Shown here piece by piece: positions 14,397 through 21,944 of a stretch of DNA of 31,351 nt. Source of the DNA: Oscillospiraceae bacterium (GTDB lineage Bacteria; Bacillota; Clostridia; Oscillospirales; Ruminococcaceae); NCBI GenBank assembly GCA_900768105.1, contig CAAGBQ010000084.1:1-31351 (forward strand), written 5' to 3'. The position numbers and the translations under genes were made by a program. The notes under the pieces are model-generated. The model made no database searches and was not told where the DNA came from. It saw only the letters and a program-made list of their open reading frames with translations. Each line of letters starts with the position of its first letter. Within the stretch, counting starts at the first letter, position 1.

Positions 14397-14510
14397 ATTT
14401 TTTGTTTTGTTTCCGTGGCGGCACAAAAAATCCCCGGCTGATGTGGAAAAATAAGGCTTTCACGGTGCTTCGCCGTGCCGCTTTGCGGCACATTCGCAAA
14501 AAATTACCCC

Positions 14511-14539
14511 TTGTTATTTATTGCGAAGTGTTATAGAAT
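14511..14539 (+). promoter_or_regulatory. Promoter of the MATE transporter gene
   Basis: TTGTTA at 14511-14516 and TAGAAT at 14534-14539 have 17-base spacing. Confidence 0.55.
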
Positions 14540-14569
14540 AAAAGGAGTTTTTGTCGGGAGGACGCTTTT

Positions 14570-15925
14570 TTGATACACGATAAAGAATTTTATAAGCTGC
14601 TTTTTTCCATAACGCTGCCCATTGCGGCGCAAAACTTTATTACATTTACCGTAAGCATGGCGGATTCGCTCATGCTCGGAAAGCTTGGCGAAACGACGCT
14701 TTCCGCCGCAAACCTTGCCAATCAGCTTTTCTTCATACTTATGATAATAACCTTCGGCGTAACCTCCGCAGCAATGGTTTTTGCTTCGCAATATTGGGGC
14801 AAGGGCGATATATATTCGCTCAAGCGCATAATTACAATAATGCTGCGCGTTGCCTTTGTAATAAGCACGGTTGCCACGGCGCTGGCGCTTTGCACTCCGG
14901 AATTTGTAATGTCGTGGTATTCCGACGACGCCGAAGTGATAAAAGAGGGTGCGGATTATCTGCGCATAGTGGGCTGGATTTATCCGGTATATTCCGTAAC
15001 AAATGCAATGGTCTGCATATTCCGCTGCGCCCACGAGATAAAAATCTCAATAGCGGTTTATCTCACCTCGCTTATTGTAAATGTATTTTTTAACTGGGTT
15101 TTCATCTTCGGAAATCTCGGAAGTCCGGCAATGGGCGTGCGCGGCGCGGCTTTGGCAACGGCTATTGCCCGTATTGCGGAATTTATAATATTGATAATAT
15201 ACCTTGCCGCCTTCGAGAAAAAGATTCACTATACCTTTGCGGATTTCTTTGTTCCGGTAAAGGATTATGTGAAGGATTTTGTAAAAACCGGCGCGCCGGT
15301 AATCCTTAACGAAACCGTTTGGAGCATAGGCAGCAGCACCCTTTCCATGATAATCGGCCATATAAGCACGGAATTTGTTTCCGCAAACAGCATTGCAAAT
15401 ATAATCTGGCAGTGCGTTTGGGTAATGATTTCCGGAATGGGCAACGCCACCGCGGTAATAATCGGCAACGCCATAGGTATGGGCAAGGATAAGGCATATA
15501 TCAACAAAATGGCGCAAAGCGTAATTGTTGTTGCGGGAATTATGGGTGTGATTGCCGCGGGAATAATCCTGCTTATCCGCGGGCCGGTAATCGATTTTTA
15601 TGAGGTGGAGCAGTCCACAAAGGATTTGGCAATGGACCTTATTGTTTCATATGCGCTGATTTTGGTGCTGCAATCTATGTCGGTGCAGTATGTTGTGGGA
15701 ATTTTCCGTGGCGGCGGCGATACAAAATTCTCCATGTTTATTGATACCGCGTTCCTTTGGATTTTTGCAATTCCGCTTGGCGCATATGCCGGCCTTGTGC
15801 TGAAGCTTTCGCCGCCGATAGTTTATCTTGTGCTCCGCTGCGACGAGGTTTTTAAGTGCTTCGCAGGTCTTATTCATATGAAAAAAGGCCGCTGGGTGCG
15901 GGATGTAACCGTTGCGGAAAGATGA
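14570..15925 (+). CDS. MATE-family multidrug/toxin efflux transporter
   Basis: A 451-residue polytopic membrane protein with about 12 helices in two homologous halves, as in the MATE family, which exports cationic compounds using Na+ or H+ gradients. Landmarks include LPIAAQNFITFTVSMADSLM in helix 1, the NWVFIFG segment before GVRGAALATAIAR, and QSMSVQYVVGIFRGGGDTKF in the C-terminal half. The TTG at 14570 is supported by GGGAGG nine bases upstream. It has its own promoter and terminator. The substrate cannot be inferred. Confidence 0.93.
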   Translation: MIHDKEFYKLLFSITLPIAAQNFITFTVSMADSLMLGKLGETTLSAANLANQLFFILMIITFGVTSAAMVFASQYWGKGDIYSLKRIITIMLRVAFVISTVATALALCTPEFVMSWYSDDAEVIKEGADYLRIVGWIYPVYSVTNAMVCIFRCAHEIKISIAVYLTSLIVNVFFNWVFIFGNLGSPAMGVRGAALATAIARIAEFIILIIYLAAFEKKIHYTFADFFVPVKDYVKDFVKTGAPVILNETVWSIGSSTLSMIIGHISTEFVSANSIANIIWQCVWVMISGMGNATAVIIGNAIGMGKDKAYINKMAQSVIVVAGIMGVIAAGIILLIRGPVIDFYEVEQSTKDLAMDLIVSYALILVLQSMSVQYVVGIFRGGGDTKFSMFIDTAFLWIFAIPLGAYAGLVLKLSPPIVYLVLRCDEVFKCFAGLIHMKKGRWVRDVTVAER

Positions 15926-15960
15926 TTTTTTATACGACTGCGGCAAAGCCGCGGCTGCGG

Positions 15961-15990
15961 AAAAAAAGCGTCCCGCCGGACGCTTTTTTT
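15961..15990 (+). terminator. Terminator of the MATE gene
   Basis: AAAAAAAGCGTCC and GGACGCTTTTTTT form a perfect 13-bp stem around CGCC. Confidence 0.92.
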
Positions 15991-16105
15991 GCTGCGGGGG
16001 GAAAATAAAAGCCTTTTTGCGGCTTTGCCGCCTTCCAAAGGAAATAAATCCTTCACAAAGCGAAAAGAAATGCCGCCGCAGACCCATTCGGCGGGCTTTT
16101 GGGGA

Positions 16106-16133
16106 TTGACTTTTTTTGAAAATATGTTAGAAT
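16106..16133 (+). promoter_or_regulatory. Promoter of the sigma factor gene
   Basis: TTGACT at 16106-16111 and TAGAAT at 16128-16133 are 16 bases apart. Confidence 0.65.
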
Positions 16134-16168
16134 AGCAGTTGACTGGTCATAAGGAAAGGCGCTTTGTA

Positions 16169-16717
16169 ATGTCCGAAAACGAAAACACGGTTGAAAATAT
16201 AGTCGCTGCGGTAAAAAGCGGCGATTACAGCGATTTTGATACGCTGATAAAGCTTTGTGTTTTCGTGCCGGAAAACGCCGTTTCCGCTGCCCAAAAGCTT
16301 GGCTTCGAGCGCGACGACCTCCGTCAGGAGGCGGTTGTTGCTTTGCTTCGTGCGCTGCATTCCTACGATGCGGCGCTGGGCGCAAGCTTCCGAACCTATT
16401 CATCCCACTGCATCCGCAGGCGCATGGCTTCGGTTTTGCGCTTTGCAAAAAGCAGCAAGCGCCTTTCTATGGCGGATTATGTTTCGCTGGATGGCGGCTG
16501 CGATATTGCGCAGCAAAAGGATTGGCTTTTGGATGTGGAGCTTCGGGATATAAAGGAAAGGCTTTTTAAAAGCCTTTCAAGGACGGAGGGCGAGGTTTTC
16601 CGTCTTTATCTTGCGGGGCTTTCCTATAAGGAAATTGCCGCAAGAATCGGAAAAAGCGAAAAGGCCGTGGGCAATGCCCTTGGCAGAATAAGGGGCAAGC
16701 TTCGGCTTGAGGAATAG
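16169..16717 (+). CDS. Sigma-70 family RNA polymerase sigma factor, SigH-like
   Basis: A 182-residue sigma factor. Region 2 contains ERDDLRQEAVVALLRALHSYDAALGASFRTYSSHCIRRR, with the typical LxQE...FRTYA-like core-binding and -10 recognition pattern. Region 4 contains LSRTEGEVFRLYLAGLSYKEIAARIGKSEKAVGNALGRIRGKL, a helix-turn-helix for the -35 element. Architecture and region 4 wording (LYL.G.SY.EIA......V.NAL.R...KL) resemble Spo0H/SigH, which starts sporulation in Bacillus; it is shorter than SigH (218 residues). The ATG at 16169 follows AAGGAAAGG. No anti-sigma factor lies next to it. Whether it is the true SigH or a paralogue is open. Confidence 0.85.
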   Translation: MSENENTVENIVAAVKSGDYSDFDTLIKLCVFVPENAVSAAQKLGFERDDLRQEAVVALLRALHSYDAALGASFRTYSSHCIRRRMASVLRFAKSSKRLSMADYVSLDGGCDIAQQKDWLLDVELRDIKERLFKSLSRTEGEVFRLYLAGLSYKEIAARIGKSEKAVGNALGRIRGKLRLEE

Positions 16718-16864
16718 GCAGAAACAGTCATTATTTGGTATGCGGCCCATCGGGCTGAATATACGAATGCTCCGTGGCAATCAGGCAACATCTATTTTTT
16801 CCATTTAATTTAGCGGTTGTGGTGAACCAAGGGCAAATACATTTTCAAAAAAAGAGGTAAAAAC
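16718..16864. other. Leader region without a recognised element
   Basis: I see no terminator after the sigma factor gene and no riboswitch in these 147 bases; only a small GCCCATCGGGC hairpin at 16744-16754. The zinc-ribbon gene may be read from the sigma factor promoter or from a promoter I cannot place. Confidence 0.35.
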
Positions 16865-17143
16865 ATGTACGAAGACAAAACCTTAGTATGCAAAGAATGC
16901 GGAAAAGAGTTCACTTTCACCGCCGGCGAGCAGGAATTCTATGCAGAGCGCGGATTCGTTAACGAGCCGCAGCGTTGCAAAGAGTGCCGCGATGCACGCA
17001 AAAACAAAATCAAAACCCAGAAAGAAATGTACACCACCACCTGCGCTGCCTGCGGCTGCGAAGCCAAAGTTCCTTTCAAACCCAGAGAGGATCGTCCTGT
17101 TTATTGCAGCGAGTGCTTTGCAAAGATGAAAGGCGAGGAATAA
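16865..17143 (+). CDS. Double zinc-ribbon protein
   Basis: A 92-residue protein with two probable zinc sites. The first uses C9, C12, C38 and C41 around the conserved FTFTAGEQEFYAERGF segment, typical of the probable zinc-ribbon (zf-trcl) family. The second uses C60, C63, C81 and C84 with VPFKPREDRPVYCSEC, the CXXC-type zinc finger. Such proteins are widespread in Clostridia; their binding partner, nucleic acid or protein, is unknown. The ATG at 16865 follows AAGAGGT. A terminator follows at 17175. Confidence 0.92.
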   Translation: MYEDKTLVCKECGKEFTFTAGEQEFYAERGFVNEPQRCKECRDARKNKIKTQKEMYTTTCAACGCEAKVPFKPREDRPVYCSECFAKMKGEE

Positions 17144-17174
17144 TCCTTTCATTCCCTTTGATATTTGAAGGATT

Positions 17175-17207
17175 GCTCCCGACGGAAATTCCGTCGGGAG
17201 CTTTTTT
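17175..17207 (+). terminator. Terminator of the zinc-ribbon gene
   Basis: GCTCCCGACGG and CCGTCGGGAGC form an 11-bp stem around AAATT, followed by TTTTTT. Confidence 0.93.
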
Positions 17208-17236
17208 GCGCCCGCGCTTTGTCCGGCGCGGCGCAG

Positions 17237-17264
17237 AATTATTTTTTTGCCCCCTGCATATAGA
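17237..17264 (+). promoter_or_regulatory. Candidate sigma-E-like promoter of the spoVB-type gene
   Basis: AATTATT (17237-17243) and CATATAGA (17257-17264) resemble sigma-E elements at 13-base spacing, with several mismatches. The -10 would lie in a hairpin that also covers the ribosome binding site. Confidence 0.35.
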
Positions 17265-17275
17265 TTTGCAGGGGG
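17250..17275 (+). promoter_or_regulatory. Hairpin enclosing the ribosome binding site
   Basis: CCCCCTGCA (17250-17258) pairs perfectly with TGCAGGGGG (17267-17275). The 3' arm is the Shine-Dalgarno region of the following TTG start, so RNA that includes both arms would hide it. There is no T-run, so it is not a terminator. Confidence 0.6.
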
Positions 17276-17283
17276 TGTTTGCT

Positions 17284-18846
17284 TTGTCAAAGCTGCGGGA
17301 ATTTGCGGTGAACGCCGGAATTCTTACAATAACCTCGCTGTCGCTCGGCGCGGCGGGGGTTTTATATAATGCCTGGCTTGCGCGGAACCTCGGAACCGCC
17401 GGAACCGGGCTTTTTTCCCTTATGATGGCTGTTTACCGCCTTATGGTAACCTTTGCGTGTTCCGGTTCCGGCCTTGCGGCAACGCGCCTTGTTGCGGAGG
17501 AATCCGCCGCCGGAAACGGCGGCGAGGCTGCCCGCGCAATGAAGCACACGCTGCTTTACAGCCTGTTTTTCGGCGTGCTTGGCGGCGTGATTCTTTTTGC
17601 CTGCGGCAATTTTGCGGCAAAAGCGCTTGTTCACGACCTCCGCGCGGCGGAACCTTTTCGGGTTTTGGCGTTTTCGCTGCCGTTTGTGGGCGTTTCCGCC
17701 GCATTCACCGGATATTTTACCGCGGTGACCCGTGTTGCGCCGTCCTCCGCGGCGCAGGTTTTTGAACAGCTTTCGCAAATGGCGTTTACAATGTTTGTTT
17801 TCGCCATGCTCAAGCCGGAAAGCTTGAGCACGGCGTGCGTGCTTGTTGCCGCGGGCAGCACCGTTTCGGAAGTATTGGCATTTGTTTTGCACGGCTGGCT
17901 TTATCTCCGCGACAGAAAAAAGCACCCGCTTTGCGGTGCAAAATCGCCGCAAAAGGCGGGAATGTTCGGGCGCGTGCTCAACATTGCGCTTCCGGTGGGG
18001 GCTTCCGCGGTGCTGCGCTCCGCCTTGAGCACGGTAAAGCACCTGCTTGTTCCCGTATCGCTGATGAAAAGCGGGCTTGATAATGAAGCTGCGCTTTCAC
18101 AATACGGAATTGTGGGCGGAATGGTGCTTCCGGTGCTGCTTTTTCCGTGTGCTTTTTTGCTTGGGTTTTCAAATTTGCTTGTGCCGGAAATTGCGCGCTG
18201 CCGCACGCTTGGGCTGAAGGAGCGCATAAATTCGATAATGGAGCGCGTTTTCCGGATGACGCTTATGTTTTCCGTCGGCGTTGCGGCGGCGCTTTGGCGC
18301 TTTGCGGAAGGCTTTGCAGTGCTTCTGTATAACGAGCCTGCCGCCGCTCCGGCAATACGCGCCCTTGCGCCCATTGTCACCGTTATGTATCTCGATTCCG
18401 CGGTGGACGGCATTTTAAAGGGGCTTGGGGAGCAGGTTGCGGTGGTGCGGTATAATGTTTATGATACCGCCCTTTGCGTGCTTATGGTATACACCCTTGT
18501 TCCGGTATTGGGAACGGCGGGCTACCTTGCAACAATAGCCATAAGCGAGGTTTTCAATATGTCCCTTTCCGCGGCGCGGCTTGTTTATGTAACGGGCTTT
18601 CGGGTGCATATGCCGCATTGGCTGGTTCTGCCCGCCGCCGCCGCGGCAATAAGCGTGTTTTTCGACGATGCAGTGCTCAAGCTTTGCGGCTTGAGCACGG
18701 AAAGTGCCGCCGGAATTATCACGGCGCTTTTTGTAATGCTCGGCGCGTACTATGGGCTTTTGCGGCTTTTGCACTGTATAAATTCCGGCGATATTTCTCT
18801 TATAAAGCGCCTTTTCCGAAAGGACGCCTCCGCAAAGGCGGCGTAA
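17284..18846 (+). CDS. spoVB: SpoVB-type lipid flippase (MOP superfamily polysaccharide exporter)
   Basis: A membrane protein of about 520 residues with about 14 hydrophobic helices, belonging to the MOP superfamily branch that holds SpoVB and MurJ. SpoVB is needed for spore cortex peptidoglycan in Bacillus and probably flips lipid II. Landmarks: an N-terminal NAGILTITSLSLGAAGVLYN helix, the FSLMMAVYRLMVTFACSGSGLAATRLVAEE loop, and ALPVGASAVLRSALSTVKHLLVP. The length equals Bacillus SpoVB. I chose TTG 17284, behind GGGGGTG; the frame runs open further upstream, but that part overlaps the zinc-ribbon gene and its terminator. Other family members, such as YtgP/MurJ-type flippases, cannot be excluded. 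Confidence 0.82.
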   Translation: MSKLREFAVNAGILTITSLSLGAAGVLYNAWLARNLGTAGTGLFSLMMAVYRLMVTFACSGSGLAATRLVAEESAAGNGGEAARAMKHTLLYSLFFGVLGGVILFACGNFAAKALVHDLRAAEPFRVLAFSLPFVGVSAAFTGYFTAVTRVAPSSAAQVFEQLSQMAFTMFVFAMLKPESLSTACVLVAAGSTVSEVLAFVLHGWLYLRDRKKHPLCGAKSPQKAGMFGRVLNIALPVGASAVLRSALSTVKHLLVPVSLMKSGLDNEAALSQYGIVGGMVLPVLLFPCAFLLGFSNLLVPEIARCRTLGLKERINSIMERVFRMTLMFSVGVAAALWRFAEGFAVLLYNEPAAAPAIRALAPIVTVMYLDSAVDGILKGLGEQVAVVRYNVYDTALCVLMVYTLVPVLGTAGYLATIAISEVFNMSLSAARLVYVTGFRVHMPHWLVLPAAAAAISVFFDDAVLKLCGLSTESAAGIITALFVMLGAYYGLLRLLHCINSGDISLIKRLFRKDASAKAA

Positions 18847-18856
18847 AATGCCCCGC

Positions 18857-18889
18857 ACAAAAAAATGCTCCGCTTTCCGGCGGAGCATT
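18857..18889 (-). terminator. Terminator of the mnmM gene (minus strand)
   Basis: AATGCTCCGC and GCGGAGCATT pair; on the minus strand the stem is followed by TTTTTTTG. There is no T-run on plus, so it mainly serves the minus-strand gene. Confidence 0.85.
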
Positions 18890-18899
18890 CGCATAAATA

Positions 18900-19472
18900 T
18901 CACTGCTTTTCTTTAACGATAAAGATGGGGAAGGGCGGGTCGTTTTTTCTGTTGAGAAAATCGCATTTCATAACGGCATAGTAACGGGAAGGAAGATTTG
19001 TTACATAATCCACAATGGCGTCCCGCTCCGAATATCCGTTGTTTCTGCCGTAATATACGCAAAGCACAAGCAGACCGCCCGGCTTTATTACGGAAAGCGC
19101 CTTTTCTATTGCCGGAACGCTTGTTTCCGCGCGGGTAAAAACATTGTGGTCCCCTCCGGGAAGCCAACCGAAATTGAACACAATACAATCGGCGCTTTCC
19201 GGCGCGGCAACCATGTCCATATCGCTGTGGCTCATACAAAAAACCTCCGCGCGGCTTGAAAAGCCGTCTTCGGCAAGGCGCGCCCTTGTGTTTTCAACAG
19301 CGCTTTGCTGAATATCCATGGCGATTACCTTGCCGCTTTCTCCCACAAGGGAGCATAAAAATTCCGTATCGTGGCCGTTGCCGGCGGTGGCGTCAATGCA
19401 AAAATCGCCAGGTTTTACCATCTGCTTAATCATTCTGTGCGCAATATCAAGGGCGCTCCATTCGTTAGGCAT
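18900..19472 (-). CDS. mnmM: tRNA 5-aminomethyl-2-thiouridine methyltransferase (MnmM/YtqB family)
   Basis: A 190-residue SAM-dependent methyltransferase of the YtqB group. The SAM-binding motif I is DATAGNGHDTEFL at 25-37, motif II region VIAMDIQQSAVENT, and VFNFGWLPGGDH carries the family-specific proline-glycine loop. YtqB of Bacillus has been shown to be MnmM, which methylates the wobble nm5s2U of tRNA to mnm5s2U. ATG 19472 has GGAGGA upstream on the minus strand. It is a single gene diverging from the lipoprotein gene at 19647. Confidence 0.9.
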   Translation of the reverse strand: MPNEWSALDIAHRMIKQMVKPGDFCIDATAGNGHDTEFLCSLVGESGKVIAMDIQQSAVENTRARLAEDGFSSRAEVFCMSHSDMDMVAAPESADCIVFNFGWLPGGDHNVFTRAETSVPAIEKALSVIKPGGLLVLCVYYGRNNGYSERDAIVDYVTNLPSRYYAVMKCDFLNRKNDPPFPIFIVKEKQ

Positions 19473-19557
19473 AAAAATTCCTCCGCAAAAAGTTCTTTCT
19501 TTATTTTATCCGTAAAGCGTCCCTTTGTCAAACCGAAGAAAATGTGAATAATCGTTC

Positions 19558-19583
19558 AATTTTTGCGCCGCGGCGCAAAAATT
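19558..19583. repeat. 26-bp perfect palindrome in a divergent intergenic region
   Basis: AATTTTTGCGCCG is followed directly by its exact complement. It ends one base before the -35 box of the lipoprotein promoter. No gene converges on it, so it is a poor terminator candidate; it may be an operator. Confidence 0.75.
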
Positions 19584-19584
19584 A

Positions 19585-19613
19585 TTGCATTTTTTGCGCT
19601 GCTATATTATAAT
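19585..19613 (+). promoter_or_regulatory. Promoter of the lipoprotein gene at 19647
   Basis: TTGCAT at 19585-19590 and TATAAT at 19608-19613 have the ideal 17-base spacing. Confidence 0.82.
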
Positions 19614-19646
19614 ACAAAATAGACAACAGAAAGGATGTTTTAAAAG

Positions 19647-20378
19647 ATGAGAAAAATTGCTGCCGTAGCGCTTGCCCTTATAATGGTGCTGCTTTGCTTT
19701 TCCGGCTGTGCCAACAATAAAAAAACCACCTATACGGATAAGGAAAATTTTGAAATGAAGCTTTATCCCAACGGCGGAAAGGTTGCAAGCGGACTTACCG
19801 CCGTTCAAATAGTACTTAATACCCCTAATGTAGAAGCGGGTACCGGCGAAATTGCCATTTATAAGTCCTCCAATGACGAGCTTTTGGCAAAATACGATAT
19901 GCGCATTGATAATAAAAATATATATATCAATACAAGCAAGGACCCCGCATACGCCCAAATAATCGTTCCGCTTCCTACCGATAAATATTTTGAATCCGGC
20001 GAAAGCTATTATGTCACCATGGACGATAAATTTATCTATGTTGACGATATAAAGGATTCCACCGTTGGAGTAGGCAAGGGCGAATGGGAATTTACCGTTG
20101 CGGATTACGGCTACGACGGCAATATTTTCGAGATGGCAAATACCTATCTTGTGGGCGATACAATAAATCTTCCGATAAAGCTTGGCGATAACGCCGCCCA
20201 CGCAATTTTGCTTTATGATAATGTAAGCGTAGTGGGCGCAGATTTGCGCGAGCTTGACGAAAACGGAACCTTCACCCTTAAAACCCTTTCCGAAGGAACC
20301 TCCGTTATCTCCGTAATGTTCCTTGATAAGGACGGAATGTATATCGAAACCCTCGGCTTTACCGTAACCGTAAAATAA
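19647..20378 (+). CDS. Lipoprotein of unknown function
   Basis: A 243-residue secreted lipoprotein. Signal peptide MRKIAAVALALIMVLLCFSG precedes the lipidated cysteine C21 (lipobox FSGC). The mature part is beta-rich, with alternating short strands, and looks like an immunoglobulin-type or cadherin-type fold; I do not recognise a named domain. ATG 19647 follows AGAAAGGATG. It has its own near-consensus promoter and terminator, and a 26-bp palindrome just upstream, so it may be individually regulated. Anchored on the outer face of the membrane. Confidence 0.88.
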   Translation: MRKIAAVALALIMVLLCFSGCANNKKTTYTDKENFEMKLYPNGGKVASGLTAVQIVLNTPNVEAGTGEIAIYKSSNDELLAKYDMRIDNKNIYINTSKDPAYAQIIVPLPTDKYFESGESYYVTMDDKFIYVDDIKDSTVGVGKGEWEFTVADYGYDGNIFEMANTYLVGDTINLPIKLGDNAAHAILLYDNVSVVGADLRELDENGTFTLKTLSEGTSVISVMFLDKDGMYIETLGFTVTVK

Positions 20379-20400
20379 AGATATTTTTACAAAGGCTTTT

Positions 20401-20432
20401 CGGCTCCCTTGGTTAAAAAGGGAGCCGCTTTT
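20401..20432 (+). terminator. Terminator of the lipoprotein gene
   Basis: CGGCTCCCTT and AAGGGAGCCG pair around GGTTAAA, followed by CTTTTTG. Confidence 0.88.
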
Positions 20433-20489
20433 TGTTTCCCCAGCGGCGGCGATGGCGCAGAGCGCGCAGATTTATTCACAAAATTGTGC

Positions 20490-20518
20490 TTTACTAATCG
20501 CCGCGTTAGTATTATAAT
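20490..20518 (+). promoter_or_regulatory. Promoter of the thyX operon
   Basis: TTTACT at 20490-20495 and TATAAT at 20513-20518 are 17 bases apart. Confidence 0.6.
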
Positions 20519-20561
20519 AAACTGTAAATAACAAAATATAAAAGTAAAGGTGGAACAAAAA

Positions 20562-21323
20562 ATGCCAAGCGTAACGCTCCTTTGCCATACCCCAATGCCG
20601 GAAAAAACCGTTGCCGCCGCCGCAAGGCTTTGTTACAGCCGTTCCGGAGCGGGCGAGCTCTTTGACGGTATGACCGATGAACGCGCGCGCTCCTATGTTG
20701 AAATGCTGGAGCGCCTCGGCCACGAAAGCCCGCTTGAGCACGCAAGCTTCACCTTTGGGATAGAGGGCGTTTCCCGCGCCTTTCTTGCGCAGATGACCCG
20801 CCACAGAATAGCTTCCTTCAGCGTACAAAGCCAGCGCTATGTCCGCCTTGAGGATTTTAACTTTGTGACCCCGCCAAGCATTGCCGCGGATGAAGAAGCC
20901 CTTGCGGAATACAACAAAATGATGAATGAATGTGCGGAAAGCTACGCCCGCCTTGCGGCGATTCTTCAAAAAAACGCCGCCGCAAAGCTTGTCGAGCAGG
21001 GAAAAGCTCCGGAGGAAGCGGAAAAGCTTGCTTCCAAAATGGCAAACGAGGACGCGCGCTTTGTTTTGCCGAACGCCTGCGAAACAAAAATGGTAGTCAC
21101 CATGAATGTTCGCAGTCTGCATAATTTTTTCCGTCTGCGCTGCTGTAACCGCGCCCAGTGGGAAATCCGTGCCGTCGCGGACGAAATGCTCCGCCTTTGC
21201 CGAGAGGCTGCGCCCGCGCTTTTTGCAAATGCCGGTCCCGCCTGCGTTTGCGAAGGCAAATGCTCCGAGGGAAAAATGTCCTGCGGCAGCCCGCGCACGG
21301 AGCTTATTTATAAAAACGAATAA
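20562..21323 (+). CDS. thyX: FAD-dependent thymidylate synthase
   Basis: ThyX methylates dUMP to dTMP with methylene-tetrahydrofolate, using FAD and NADPH; it is the alternative to ThyA. The ThyX signature RHRX7S is present as RHRIASFSVQS at residues 80-90, and HESPLEHASFTF precedes it as expected. The C-terminal substrate region holds NVRSLHNFFRLRCCNRAQWEIR. I chose ATG 20562 because AAAGGTGG (20546-20553) fits it as ribosome site; a GTG four codons earlier overlaps that site. About 253 residues, with a Cys-rich tail (CVCEGKCSEGKMSC) seen in clostridial members. A DJ-1 gene follows after 23 bases, probably in the same transcript. Confidence 0.95.
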   Translation: MPSVTLLCHTPMPEKTVAAAARLCYSRSGAGELFDGMTDERARSYVEMLERLGHESPLEHASFTFGIEGVSRAFLAQMTRHRIASFSVQSQRYVRLEDFNFVTPPSIAADEEALAEYNKMMNECAESYARLAAILQKNAAAKLVEQGKAPEEAEKLASKMANEDARFVLPNACETKMVVTMNVRSLHNFFRLRCCNRAQWEIRAVADEMLRLCREAAPALFANAGPACVCEGKCSEGKMSCGSPRTELIYKNE

Positions 21324-21346
21324 CCGCTTTATATAACGAGGTAGAT

Positions 21347-21874
21347 ATGGTATATATTTTTCTTGCAAACGGCTTCGAGGATATTGAAGCCGTCCAGCCG
21401 CGGGATTTGCTCCTGCGCGCCGGAATAGAGGTAAAAACGGTCGGCGTCGGCGCAAAAACGGTAAAAAGCGCCTTTGGCCTTACCGTAACCGCCGATATTG
21501 CCGAGGACGAATTTGACCCAAGCGACGCCGAAGCGGTGGTGTTCCCCGGCGGAATGCCCGGCGCGGCGAACCTTGCAGCTTCAAAAACGGTAAAAAGCGC
21601 CGTTGCTTTTGCGTTGGAGCATAACAGGATAATCGGTGCGGAATGTGCCGCACCGGGCGTTGTGCTTGCCGGTACCGGCGCGCTTTCCGGAAAAAGATAT
21701 ACCTGCTTTCCCGGGTTCGAGGTACCGGAGGGCGTTTATACCGCCGCAGCGGCGGAACGCGACGGAAACCTTGTTACGGGAAACGGTCCCGCCGCAGCGG
21801 AAAAGTTTGCCGCGGTGCTTGCGGGCGCAATTTCGCCGAAGGCGGGAAAGCATATAGAAGAAATGTATAAATAA
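21347..21874 (+). CDS. DJ-1/PfpI-family protein (YajL-like)
   Basis: A 175-residue protein of the DJ-1 superfamily, whose members act on reactive carbonyls or respond to oxidative stress. The reactive cysteine is C100 in GAECAAPGVVLAG at the nucleophile elbow, and the partner glutamate is E14 in GFEDIEA. FPGGMPGAANL and the GNGPAAAEKFA segment are also typical. ATG 21347 follows CGAGGT. It lies 23 bases after thyX with no terminator between. The precise reaction (glyoxalase, deglycase or chaperone) is unsettled for this family. Confidence 0.93.
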   Translation: MVYIFLANGFEDIEAVQPRDLLLRAGIEVKTVGVGAKTVKSAFGLTVTADIAEDEFDPSDAEAVVFPGGMPGAANLAASKTVKSAVAFALEHNRIIGAECAAPGVVLAGTGALSGKRYTCFPGFEVPEGVYTAAAAERDGNLVTGNGPAAAEKFAAVLAGAISPKAGKHIEEMYK

Positions 21875-21882
21875 CCGCATAG

Positions 21883-21921
21883 CGGGAAAACGCCCTGCGC
21901 GTTTTGCGCAGGGCATTCCCG
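21883..21921. terminator. Hairpin between DJ-1 and the Cys-rich gene
   Basis: GCCCTGCGC and GCGCAGGGC pair around GTTTT, with CGGGA/TCCCG as an outer stem. T-runs are poor on both strands, so its terminator function is uncertain. Confidence 0.5.
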
Positions 21922-21944
21922 AAAAAAAGCTATATGTGCCAGAA

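Noticed and set aside
16975..17283. N-terminal extension of the SpoVB-type protein
   Set aside because: The frame is open, but it crosses the zinc-ribbon gene and its strong terminator; TTG 17284 with GGGGGTG gives the family length.
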